A stretch of 64,000 bases of DNA from Clostridiales bacterium S5-A14a. Lineage in GTDB: Bacteria; Bacillota; Clostridia; Peptostreptococcales; Anaerovoracaceae. The stretch spans positions 124,001 through 188,000 of the forward strand of contig JRNA01000003.1 in the NCBI GenBank assembly GCA_000758905.1. Reading direction: 5' to 3'. Below the pieces are notes generated by a model. It saw only the letters and a list, made by a program, of their open reading frames with translations. It searched no databases and had not been told where the DNA came from. This document shows, piece by piece, positions 45,711 through 53,751 of this stretch. Every line of letters starts with the position of its first letter. Position 1 is the first letter of the stretch. The position numbers and the translations under genes are program-made.

Positions 45711-46157
45711 ATGGGACTTAAAGACAAACTTATGGCTGACCTAAAGGAAGCCATGAAGGAACATGATAAAGTTAGAAAGGACACAATTAGCTTCGCAAGA
45801 GCTGCAATCAAGCAACACGAGGTTGATAACAGAGTTGAACTTTCTGATGAAGAAATTATCCCTATACTTGCAAAGCAGGTTAAGATGAGAAAGGACGCTC
45901 TAGCCGATTTTGAGAAAGCTGGACGTGCCGATTTAGTTGAAGCTTATAATGAGGAAATCAAGATTCTGGAAGGTTATCTGCCTGAACAGATGTCCCTAGA
46001 GGAGATTAAGAAGGTGGTCGCTGATTCAGCGAAAAGCCTCGGCATTGACGGTGGAAAACAGAATATGGGCAAACTCATGGGCGCAGTCATGGGCAAGCTG
46101 AAGGGCAAGGCTGATGGTAATGCAGTGAGAGAAGCCGTTACTGAATATTTAAGCTAA
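45711..46157 (+). CDS. yqeY: GatB/YqeY domain-containing protein
   Basis: 148-aa helical protein homologous to the C-terminal tRNA-binding domain of GatB ('LKDKLMADLKEAMKEHDKVR', 'ILEGYLPEQMS', 'MGKLMGAVMGKLKGKADG'). It may bind tRNA; precise function unknown. Cotranscribed with rpsU. Confidence 0.93.
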   Translation: MGLKDKLMADLKEAMKEHDKVRKDTISFARAAIKQHEVDNRVELSDEEIIPILAKQVKMRKDALADFEKAGRADLVEAYNEEIKILEGYLPEQMSLEEIKKVVADSAKSLGIDGGKQNMGKLMGAVMGKLKGKADGNAVREAVTEYLS

Positions 46158-46187
46158 GATGAAACGAACTTTAAATAAATAGTTCTA

Positions 46188-46221
46188 AAAAACGTCATAT
46201 TCGAAAGAATATGACGTTTTT
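46188..46221. terminator. Bidirectional terminator between yqeY and the radical SAM gene
   Basis: AAACGTCATATTC / GAATATGACGTTT with a GAAA loop; an A run on the left and TTTTT on the right serve both convergent genes. Confidence 0.9.
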
Positions 46222-46258
46222 GAATGCAAATATATAACGGTCTTAAAAAGAACCAAAA

Positions 46259-47602
46259 TTATTTCCCAGCTTTCTCAGCCCAAATTTCCTCAGCTCTTGG
46301 TCTCCACTCTTCGGAGTAGCTAGAGCATTTTGCACATAGATTATCAACTGATTCTTCAGAAATAAGATCTGTTGAATGTGCACCTGTCGCATGTACTATA
46401 TCTCTTAACTTCTCAGGATTTTCAAGCATAGGGCAAGGCATCAGGTGATTGCAGTTAAATGGCTGCCCTTCTTTATAAGCTGTAAACAAAGGTGAAGTCA
46501 GACATTCAATCAGGGTTTTTTCCCTAATATTAGAATCAGAATAGTGTATAAACACGCAAGGTTCAACGTCACCGTTTGGATTAATATGGAAATAATCTCG
46601 TCCGCCGGCGATACATCCGCCTATATATTCACCATCATTTTGGAAATCTATAAGGAAAATTGATTTTCTGTTTCTGACATCCCTAATTTTTCTGTAAACC
46701 GTTTCCCTCTGTTCTGGATTCAGAAGTAATTCTGGAACGGCATCGTTACCAATTGGCATATAGTGGAAGAACCAGGCAAATTTTGCTCCAAAAGAGATGA
46801 GTCTGTCAAAATACTCATCGTCGGTAATCGACTCATAATTTGCCGAAGTGTAACATGTTGATGCCCCGAACGGAACTTTGTATCTGCGGAGTATCTCCAT
46901 TGCATGTACAACTTTTTCATAGGTTCCATCACCACGTCTTGAGTCTGTAGCTTCTTTGTCGCCCTCGATACTTATTGCAGGAACAAAGTTTTTAACCTCG
47001 CAAATTTGTTTTGCGAACTCTTCATCTATCAGAGTTGCATTTGTAAAGGCTAAGAATACGCAGTCATTATGCCTCTTACATAATTCTATAATGTCATTCT
47101 TCCTGACAAGAGGTTCGCCACCGGTATAGATGTACATAAATATACCAATTTCTTTACCCTGAGTAATAATACTGTCTATTTCGTCAAAAGACAGGTTTAA
47201 CTTATTACCGTACTCACTAGCCCAACATCCAGTACAGCTTAGATTACAAGCGCTTGTCGGGTCAAGAAGTATTGCCCACGGCACATTACAGTCATACTTA
47301 CTTTTAACCTCTTCTTTTAAACTTCTGCTTAAAACAACAGAATTCAGGACTGAATTTTTGAACAGCGTTTTGATAATTTCACTGTCGACATCCTGATAAA
47401 TAGAATCCAAAAGTTTTCTCCAGTTATCATTTTCACCATCGAGCCCTTCACGAACATTTTTAATCTGTTTTGAAAGAGCATGGTTTATATCAAACTTCTC
47501 AACTATGTTGAGAAGTTTCGGCAAGTTCTCAAGGGGATCCTTATCAAGATAATTCAGAGCTTGATCAACCATAGTGATCGTTACTCGGTCTTTGATAGAC
47601 AT
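46259..47602 (-). CDS. Radical SAM protein with SPASM-like C-terminus
   Basis: 447-aa [4Fe-4S] enzyme. A helical N-terminal domain (1-~105) precedes the radical SAM core with CxxxCxxC at Cys119/Cys123/Cys126 and 'YTGGEPLVRK'. The C-terminal part has several cysteines ('GGCIAGGRDYFHINPNGDVEPC', split in the fold, and 'NLCAKCSSYSEEWRP') that could hold auxiliary clusters. The GxxxxINPxGxxxPC pattern is typical of SPASM/twitch peptide- or protein-modifying enzymes. No precursor peptide is adjacent; a PqqD-like protein is encoded 2.7 kb away. GGAGG lies 6 nt before ATG 47602. The substrate is unknown. Confidence 0.85.
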   Translation of the reverse strand: MSIKDRVTITMVDQALNYLDKDPLENLPKLLNIVEKFDINHALSKQIKNVREGLDGENDNWRKLLDSIYQDVDSEIIKTLFKNSVLNSVVLSRSLKEEVKSKYDCNVPWAILLDPTSACNLSCTGCWASEYGNKLNLSFDEIDSIITQGKEIGIFMYIYTGGEPLVRKNDIIELCKRHNDCVFLAFTNATLIDEEFAKQICEVKNFVPAISIEGDKEATDSRRGDGTYEKVVHAMEILRRYKVPFGASTCYTSANYESITDDEYFDRLISFGAKFAWFFHYMPIGNDAVPELLLNPEQRETVYRKIRDVRNRKSIFLIDFQNDGEYIGGCIAGGRDYFHINPNGDVEPCVFIHYSDSNIREKTLIECLTSPLFTAYKEGQPFNCNHLMPCPMLENPEKLRDIVHATGAHSTDLISEESVDNLCAKCSSYSEEWRPRAEEIWAEKAGK

Positions 47603-47897
47603 AATCAACCTCCATATAAACTTTATGCACCAATTTTAATCTAAATATAGAATGGAATCTCATTGTTATGAACATTATAACACCAAAAATATAACTGATC
47701 AATCCAATGATCAATTTATAGCATAAACGTAAATAGTAAGTATCAAAACAGGTAATTCATTTGCTTAATATGCGCAAAACAAATGCAAAATCAAAATATG
47801 GATAATAAATGTCAGATGTGGTATAATAATCGAGAAATTGCACATAATTTCGTGCAATATTTAAATATAAAACAGAATGAAAAGACAGGATGAAAAT
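47603..47897. other. Divergent intergenic region, radical SAM / rdgB
   Basis: AT-rich spacer of 295 bp with no credible coding frame. It contains two TTGATCA-type copies (TGATCA at about 47695 and 47709) and the rdgB promoter. The promoter for the radical SAM gene was not identified. Confidence 0.4.
47816..47827 (+). promoter_or_regulatory. Extended -10 promoter of rdgB
   Basis: TGG-TATAAT, -10 at 47822-47827, with a poor -35. The 12-mer is identical to that at 41061-41072. Confidence 0.5.
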
Positions 47898-48500
47898 ATG
47901 GAAACACTAGTTGTAGCTTCAAGTAATAAGCACAAAATAGACGAAATTTCAAAGGTAACTGAAAAGTTCGGCATTGATGTCATATCAAGAGATGATGCCG
48001 GAATTTCGAAATCACTTGAAATTCCAGAAGATGGTTCAACATTTGAGGAAAATTCATATATTAAAGCTAAGGCAATTATGGACATTTGTGGTAAACCAAC
48101 CATTGCAGATGATTCGGGTCTGATGGTTGAGGCTTTAGGTGGTGCCCCAGGTGTGTATTCAGCAAGATTTGCCGGTGAAGACCAAAATGATGAGAGAAAT
48201 AATGAGAAACTAAAGGATTTGCTTAAGGACATACCTTACAAAGATAGACGAGCAAAGTTTGTTTCAGTTATAACGCTTCTTTTTCCTGACGGCAGAAAAA
48301 TCGTTGCTCGAGGTGAATGCCCAGGCCACATTATCGAAGAAGAGAGAGGAGATAATGGATTTGGCTATGATCCACTGTTTGTTCCTGAAGGATATGGAAG
48401 TACGTTCGGGATGCTTAGCCCTGATGTAAAAAATGAGATAAGTCACAGAGCTTTAGCTCTAAAAAATCTAGCAACAGAATTGGAGAGAATGGCACTTTAG
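47898..48500 (+). CDS. rdgB: XTP/dITP diphosphatase (RdgB/HAM1)
   Basis: Hydrolyses non-canonical purine nucleotides to keep them out of DNA and RNA. 200 aa with 'VVASSNKHKIDEI', 'TFEENSYIKAKA', 'IADDSGLMVEALGGAPGVYS', and 'DNGFGYDPLFVPEG', all HAM1 signatures. ATG 47898 has AGGA 9 nt upstream and gives the usual N-terminus; an ATG at 47877 is in frame but unlikely. Confidence 0.95.
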   Translation: METLVVASSNKHKIDEISKVTEKFGIDVISRDDAGISKSLEIPEDGSTFEENSYIKAKAIMDICGKPTIADDSGLMVEALGGAPGVYSARFAGEDQNDERNNEKLKDLLKDIPYKDRRAKFVSVITLLFPDGRKIVARGECPGHIIEEERGDNGFGYDPLFVPEGYGSTFGMLSPDVKNEISHRALALKNLATELERMAL

Positions 48501-48540
48501 AATGAAAGTTATTGTATGAGGAGAATTAACACCTTAGGAT

Positions 48541-49401
48541 ATGAAGAGAAATATATTGATTCTAATAAAACGCTTTTTTGATATCGGCAAGCGAGCATTT
48601 TCTATGATGAGCTCTCCATATTACCAGGGATTTCCTGCTCAGATGGCATTTTATATGTTGCTGTCATTTGTTCCCATAGTAATTGTTTTGTCGCAGGTTC
48701 TAGGTATTTTTGATATCTCAGTAAGGTACATTTATCGCATAATGGAAAGATATGTTTCTGGTGATCTTAGCAAAACAATGGAGTCTCTTTTCAGCTACAA
48801 GCCTTCGGGTGCGAATAATATAATTCTGACAGCTACGGCAGCTTGGGCGGCATCAAAGGTTATGACTCCTATGCACAGACTGTCAAATTACACCTATACC
48901 GAGGGCGAGTATACGAGCAAGGGCCTAGTCAAGGAGAGGATTAAATCCATAGTGATGGTAATCATATTGGTTGCAACACTTGTATTTACCCTTGTTGTGC
49001 TAGTTTATGGCAAAATGCTTATGAGGCTGACAATTGGAGCCGTTTCGGACAATAGCGTTGTCGATGTTTTGTGGACATATCTAAGATGGCCGATTAATAT
49101 TTTGTTGTATTTTATGATAGTATCAATTAATTATTATATAATGCCATCGGAAAAGATTAAATTCGTGGACATAATCCCAGGTAGCCTGTTTTGTTCTATT
49201 GGAATGATGATTGCCACAATAGGGTTTTCAATATATGCGAGTCAAATTGCTAACTACGATATAATTTACGGCTCGTTATCGTCGATTGTTGCGGTAATGT
49301 TTTGGCTATTTTTGCTCGCACAGATATTTTGCTTGGGTGTTGTATTCAACAAAGCATGGGTCGACTCAAGGGATGAGTTTAGAACCGAAATTTTGAAATA
49401 G
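48541..49401 (+). CDS. YihY/BrkB family inner membrane protein
   Basis: 286 aa with about six hydrophobic segments. Family marks: 'YYQGFPAQMAFYMLLSFVPI', 'TYLRWPINILLYFMIVSINY', and 'NYDIIYGSLSSIVAVMFWLF'. Once annotated as RNase BN in error; its real function is unknown. It is 40 bp after rdgB and 11 bp before the ligase, in an envelope-related run. Confidence 0.9.
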   Translation: MKRNILILIKRFFDIGKRAFSMMSSPYYQGFPAQMAFYMLLSFVPIVIVLSQVLGIFDISVRYIYRIMERYVSGDLSKTMESLFSYKPSGANNIILTATAAWAASKVMTPMHRLSNYTYTEGEYTSKGLVKERIKSIVMVIILVATLVFTLVVLVYGKMLMRLTIGAVSDNSVVDVLWTYLRWPINILLYFMIVSINYYIMPSEKIKFVDIIPGSLFCSIGMMIATIGFSIYASQIANYDIIYGSLSSIVAVMFWLFLLAQIFCLGVVFNKAWVDSRDEFRTEILK

Positions 49402-49412
49402 GGGAGTTTTTT

Positions 49413-50492
49413 ATGAAAAAATCAATTGCAATTATATTTGGCGGTTGTTCGAGCGAATATCCAGTTTCGCTTCATTCGAGTTATTCGGTTATCAAAAATC
49501 TTGATGATGAGAAATACGATAAGCATCTGATCGGAATTACTGAGGATGGGTGCTGGTATTACTTTGATGACGATATCGACAAAATAAATGACGACACTTG
49601 GCATAAGGGGAATATTAAGAAGGCATTTATTTCGCCAGATAGAAAGGATGCGGGGATTTGGATTGCTGATGAAAATCGATTTATACATCTTGATGCGGTC
49701 TTTCCAGTTCTCCATGGCAAAAACGGCGAGGATGGATCCATACAAGGACTGTTGCAGCTGGCGGGGATTCCAGTTGTAGGCTGTGGCATTGAAGCCTCTG
49801 TGCTCTGCATGGATAAGTACATAGCACATAGAATCGCGAACGATGTCGGTGTCAGAACTCCAAAAAATATCATGATTCACGAGTGGGACAACCCTATGGA
49901 AATGAAGAAAGAGATTCTGAAACTTGGTCTTCCGCTGTTTGTTAAACCTATCAAGGCAGGCTCATCGCTAGGAATGACCAAGGTTCATGAAGAAAAGGAT
50001 CTCGTTCCTGCAATAGAGGAGGCGTTTAAGTTCGATAATCAGGTAATCTGCGAGGAAAATATTGAAGGCTTTGAGGTTGGCTGTGCTGTGATAGGCAACA
50101 AAGATCTTTCCGTAAGCCCAGTCGATGAAATAGAGCTATTTGTCGATTGGTTTGACTATGGGGAGAAATACAGTCAGCTAAAGTCTAAAATTCATCTGCC
50201 AGCTAGGATAGAAGATAAGCTTGCCAAAGAGGTTCAAAACACCGCACTGAAGGTGTACAGAGCACTTTGCTGCGAGGGATATGCGAGGGTTGATATCTTT
50301 ATAAGAACTTCAAAGCAAAATAGCGACGATTCAGGCAAGAATATAAGTCAAAACCATATGCAAGAAATCCTTTTCAATGAGATCAATACAATTCCAGGCC
50401 TAACAGATGTGAGCAGATTCCCTAAGATGGCGGATGCTATGGGAATAAAATATTCTGAACTTTTGGACAGATTAATTGAATTGGCTAAATAG
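49413..50492 (+). CDS. D-Ala--D-Ala/D-Ser ligase, VanG-like
   Basis: ATP-grasp ligase making the terminal dipeptide of the peptidoglycan stem. 359 aa with 'IIFGGCSSEYPVSLHSSYSV', 'FPVLHGKNGEDGSIQGLLQL' and 'FNEINTIPGLTDVSRFPKM'. The omega-loop region reads VDEIELFVDWFDYGEKYSQL, with 'GFEVGCAVIG' just before it. As I recall the VanC/VanE/VanG sequences, EKY in this place marks D-Ala--D-Ser ligases rather than ordinary Ddl. VanG-like ligases are widespread in Clostridia. No vanT, vanXY or vanRS is adjacent, so it may simply be the housekeeping ligase. About 15 residues (SKQNSDDSGKNIS) form an extra loop near residue 308. Confidence 0.85.
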   Translation: MKKSIAIIFGGCSSEYPVSLHSSYSVIKNLDDEKYDKHLIGITEDGCWYYFDDDIDKINDDTWHKGNIKKAFISPDRKDAGIWIADENRFIHLDAVFPVLHGKNGEDGSIQGLLQLAGIPVVGCGIEASVLCMDKYIAHRIANDVGVRTPKNIMIHEWDNPMEMKKEILKLGLPLFVKPIKAGSSLGMTKVHEEKDLVPAIEEAFKFDNQVICEENIEGFEVGCAVIGNKDLSVSPVDEIELFVDWFDYGEKYSQLKSKIHLPARIEDKLAKEVQNTALKVYRALCCEGYARVDIFIRTSKQNSDDSGKNISQNHMQEILFNEINTIPGLTDVSRFPKMADAMGIKYSELLDRLIELAK

Positions 50493-50525
50493 CAACAGCG
50501 AGATGTTAGAAAGAAGAAGTTAATA

Positions 50526-51434
50526 ATGAAGAGAGCATATGTAATTGTTAATCCAACCGCAGGTAAAAGCCAGGCGGACAGATTTTTTCTCAGCATAATA
50601 CAAAATTTACAAAGCGGTGGCTACGAGTGCACATCACGACTCACCGGCAAATCAGGCGATGCGGAATCTTTTGCTGAAGAGGCAGCACTATCGGGGAGAT
50701 ATGATATTATTGTCGCAATAGGTGGAGATGGAACATATAATGAAGTGGTTTCGGGCATCAAAACTTCAGGTAAAGATATTCCAATAGGCTATATACCTGC
50801 GGGTAGCACCAATGATTTTGCTGATACCCTCGGGCTTTCTACGTACATGCCACTTGCAGCACTGAGCATTTCAGACAGTATTCCGAAAAAAGTCGACATA
50901 GGCGATTTTAACGGCAGATATTTCAGTTACATAGCCTCATTTGGTGCATTTACGGGTGTGTCCTATTCAACACCTCAGAGCATGAAGAACGTTCTGGGGC
51001 ATTTCGCCTATGTGCTTAGCGGAGTTGCAGAACTTGGCAATATGAAACCTTGGCATGTAAAAGTAACCACTGAAACAAAGAGCATCGAAGGTAACTTTAT
51101 ATTTGGTGCAGTTTGCAATACGACATCCGTTGCAGGAATACTAACATTAGATGAAGAACTTGTAGACCTTTCAGATGGCATATTTGAGGTTCTATTAATA
51201 AGATATCCGTCAAACCCGATAGAGATAAATTCAGTTCTTGTCAGCCTCAGATTGGGAAGATTTAAAGAAAATTCCCTGATTGAGTTTTTCGATGCTAAGG
51301 AAATTAAGATGGAATGTGATCCAGGAATGAATTGGACGCTCGATGGAGAGTTCCAGCAGGGTGCAGAAACAATAGACATCAAAAATATTCACGAAGGTGT
51401 GACTGTTTTGGTGCCAAATGGGAGAAAACTCTAG
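50526..51434 (+). CDS. YegS/DgkB-type lipid kinase
   Basis: Diacylglycerol/sphingosine kinase-fold enzyme, 302 aa. The ATP site is 'AIGGDGTYNEVVSGI' (about residues 62-76), followed by 'GYIPAGSTNDFADTL'. The C-terminal beta domain is complete. In Gram-positives DgkB recycles diacylglycerol from lipoteichoic acid synthesis into phospholipid. Its stop overlaps the start of a PAP2 phosphatase by 1 bp, pointing to joint lipid recycling. Confidence 0.88.
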   Translation: MKRAYVIVNPTAGKSQADRFFLSIIQNLQSGGYECTSRLTGKSGDAESFAEEAALSGRYDIIVAIGGDGTYNEVVSGIKTSGKDIPIGYIPAGSTNDFADTLGLSTYMPLAALSISDSIPKKVDIGDFNGRYFSYIASFGAFTGVSYSTPQSMKNVLGHFAYVLSGVAELGNMKPWHVKVTTETKSIEGNFIFGAVCNTTSVAGILTLDEELVDLSDGIFEVLLIRYPSNPIEINSVLVSLRLGRFKENSLIEFFDAKEIKMECDPGMNWTLDGEFQQGAETIDIKNIHEGVTVLVPNGRKL

Positions 51435-52096
51435 TGAGCAACAAAACAAAACACAAACTTTTTCTATTACTATATGCAATATATGTACCTATATATATAG
51501 GAGCCTTTTTTTTGGTCGAAAAACTAGTTCCTGAAACAGCTGATTACTGGGTGTCATACATATTCCTTGATGACTATATACCTTTTAGAGAAGAGTTTAT
51601 AATATTCTACTATTTATGGTACCCTGCATTGGTCGCGATTGGAGTGTTTTTACTTCTTAAGGATGAATATGAATATAAGAGATACATGATCAGCATAATG
51701 ATAACATTTACTTTTACGCTGATATTTTGTTTACTTGTACCAAATGGCCAAGATTTGAGGCCGGATGTATTTCCAAGAGAAAATTTCTTTACAGATATAG
51801 TTGCTGCCATCTATGCCGCCGACACAAACACAAACGTCATGCCTAGCGTACATGCCATAGGTGCATTTCTTGGTATGATTTCAACGCATAGAACAAAACA
51901 GATTCGAAGCAGGGCATGGATTTTTGCTATGGATGTGTTATGGCTGGCAATCGCGCTATCGACATGTTTTGTAAAACAACACTCCATCCTGGATATATTT
52001 GGTTCTGTAGCGGTATGTCTTGTAGTCTACATTGCAAGAGTTTTCTTGGAGAACAAAGAATCTTTAAGAAATCCTAAGAAAATTAAGTATTTTTAA
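51434..52096 (+). CDS. PAP2 family phosphatase
   Basis: Membrane phosphatase of the type-2 phosphatidic acid family, 220 aa with about six helices. Motifs: 'NGQDLRPDVFPREN', 'VMPSVHAIGAFLG' (PSxH) and 'STCFVKQHSILDIFGS' (HxxxD). I use GTG 51434, which overlaps the kinase stop (TAGTG) and has GGGAG 9 nt upstream; longer starts would run into the kinase gene. Substrate may be a lipid phosphate or undecaprenyl pyrophosphate. Confidence 0.85.
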   Translation: MSNKTKHKLFLLLYAIYVPIYIGAFFLVEKLVPETADYWVSYIFLDDYIPFREEFIIFYYLWYPALVAIGVFLLLKDEYEYKRYMISIMITFTFTLIFCLLVPNGQDLRPDVFPRENFFTDIVAAIYAADTNTNVMPSVHAIGAFLGMISTHRTKQIRSRAWIFAMDVLWLAIALSTCFVKQHSILDIFGSVAVCLVVYIARVFLENKESLRNPKKIKYF

Positions 52097-52167
52097 GAAA
52101 GTATAAAATCGAAAACGTTGGGGATACTGATGTTTTAGTGGATTTGACTGCTTTGTTTACAAGATTT

Positions 52168-52220
52168 TCTTAAGAAATATTAATTTTTCTCTTGACTTTC
52201 TATTCATCCCATTATAAAAT
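52168..52220 (+). promoter_or_regulatory. Promoter and upstream palindrome of the first LysM-G5 hydrolase
   Basis: TTGACT (52192-52197), 17-bp spacer, TAAAAT (52215-52220). The 8-bp palindrome TCTTAAGA (52168-52175) ends exactly 16 bp before the -35. The same arrangement occurs before the second paralogue. Leader length about 63 nt. Confidence 0.72.
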
Positions 52221-52289
52221 GTCGATATCGATTTAAAGTTCATTCACGAAAGAAAGATTAAAGAAATTTGAAAGAGGAGAATGCGGCTG

Positions 52290-53477
52290 ATGAGCGAAGT
52301 ATTTGGTAAGAAAGGAAACAAACTGGCTGTTTTGGTAGCAATACCATTAGCACTTCTGCTATTTATGACAGCTATGATATATTCTTCTAAGGCATTTGCA
52401 ACTGAGGAATATTGGTTGGTTCAAGCCAATGGAAATGACCTTGCTGTATTAAGTTCAGAAACGGAAGCTAAGCAGGTCGTTGACGGCGTGAAGAAAGCAT
52501 ACGTGACTAAGGGTTCTAAGGTTGAGTCAGTTACTACTGATAAAGAACTCGAAGTTGTTCATAAGAATTTCAAAAGTAAAAAGAGTCCAGAGATTATGTC
52601 GACGGACAAAGCAGTTGATAAGATTACCAAAGGAGTTAAAGCTCCTAAGAAATACGTGGTAAAAGAAGGCGATACGGCTTGGAATATAGCAGTAGACAAT
52701 GGCCTTAAATATGATGAATTTCTTGGAATGAACAAAGGATATGACCCAGAGGGAATCCTGCCTGGCGATGAAGTTATTATTGAAAAACAGGTACCGTATG
52801 TTAATGTTAAGACTGTTGAGGTTTTGAAGAACAAAGAAACCGTTACACCAGATATCCAGTATGAGGATACAGATTCTTTGTACGAGGGGGAAACCAAAGT
52901 TAAGGAGCAGGGTGAGAACGGTAGCAAGGATGTAACTACCAGACAGACCAATTTGAATGGCGTAGTAACAGATAGCAAAACACTTAAGGAAACTGTGACT
53001 GTAGAAGCAAAACCGCAGATCGTACTTAGGGGAACTAAAAAAAGGCCGGTTGCTACTTCAAATGCTAGTGGTGGATCATCATATGGTGGAGGTTATAGCG
53101 GATTCTCAGTACCGAGCGCGGCAGGTTATTCAGGCTCTGGATCTTCAGTAGCATCTTACGCATGTCAATTTGTTGGTGCTCCATATGTATGGGGTGGAAC
53201 TAACTTAAGGACAGGTGTTGATTGCAGCGGTTTCGTAGTTGCAGTATATAGAGCTTTGGGTTATAATATTACTAGATCGTTTGCATCATATGGAAGATAT
53301 GTATCTCCGTCACAGATGCAACCAGGTGATATAATTTCATATCGTGGCCATTATTCAATATATGTTGGCGGCGGTAGGGAAGTGCACGCATTGAATCCTA
53401 GTCTCGGAGTTAAGATAACATCATTGGGATGGGCAAGAGTAGGTCCTATACAAGCTGTTATCAGAATTGTTGAATAA
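52290..53477 (+). CDS. LysM-G5-NlpC/P60 cell-wall hydrolase
   Basis: Secreted or membrane-tethered peptidoglycan endopeptidase, 395 aa. Hydrophobic N-terminal export segment (about 10-37, ending KAFA), LysM wall-binding repeat (about 118-165, 'VVKEGDTAWNIAVDNGLKYD'), G5-type domain (about 170-250), a Gly/Ser linker, and NlpC/P60 with nucleophile Cys312 in 'TGVDCSGFVVAVY' and the His in 'YRGHYSIYVGGG'. ATG 52290 is 10 nt from GAGGAG; the ATG at 52281 touches the site. Paralogous to the next gene, with separate promoters and terminators. Confidence 0.9.
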   Translation: MSEVFGKKGNKLAVLVAIPLALLLFMTAMIYSSKAFATEEYWLVQANGNDLAVLSSETEAKQVVDGVKKAYVTKGSKVESVTTDKELEVVHKNFKSKKSPEIMSTDKAVDKITKGVKAPKKYVVKEGDTAWNIAVDNGLKYDEFLGMNKGYDPEGILPGDEVIIEKQVPYVNVKTVEVLKNKETVTPDIQYEDTDSLYEGETKVKEQGENGSKDVTTRQTNLNGVVTDSKTLKETVTVEAKPQIVLRGTKKRPVATSNASGGSSYGGGYSGFSVPSAAGYSGSGSSVASYACQFVGAPYVWGGTNLRTGVDCSGFVVAVYRALGYNITRSFASYGRYVSPSQMQPGDIISYRGHYSIYVGGGREVHALNPSLGVKITSLGWARVGPIQAVIRIVE

Positions 53478-53529
53478 TTTTAGATTTTAAATTTTGAAAT
53501 TTACATATACAAATCAATACTATTATCGC

Positions 53530-53561
53530 AAAACAGCAACCCATGCGGTTGCTGTTTTGTT
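53530..53561 (+). terminator. Rho-independent terminator after the first LysM-G5 hydrolase
   Basis: AAAACAGCAACC / GGTTGCTGTTTT stem with a CATGC loop, followed by GTTG. Confidence 0.85.
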
Positions 53562-53614
53562 GTAGAAGCTAATTATAAATACGAAAAGTTAAAATCTTAA
53601 GGATAATTTATAAA

Positions 53615-53667
53615 TCTTAAGAAAAATTCATAATTTGCTTGACATAGGCTTTTAAATAGTATAAAAT
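53615..53667 (+). promoter_or_regulatory. Promoter and upstream palindrome of the second LysM-G5 hydrolase
   Basis: Perfect TTGACA (53639-53644), 17-bp spacer, TAAAAT (53662-53667). TCTTAAGA at 53615-53622 ends 16 bp before the -35, and a near copy (TCTTAAGG) lies about 20 bp further upstream. Leader length about 78 nt. Confidence 0.78.
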
Positions 53668-53751
53668 TCACTCGTTGGATAAATAAATATTAAATTTAAT
53701 TAAGAATTTTAGTTAATGCAGTATTATTTAGAGGGAAGAAAATAGGTAAAA

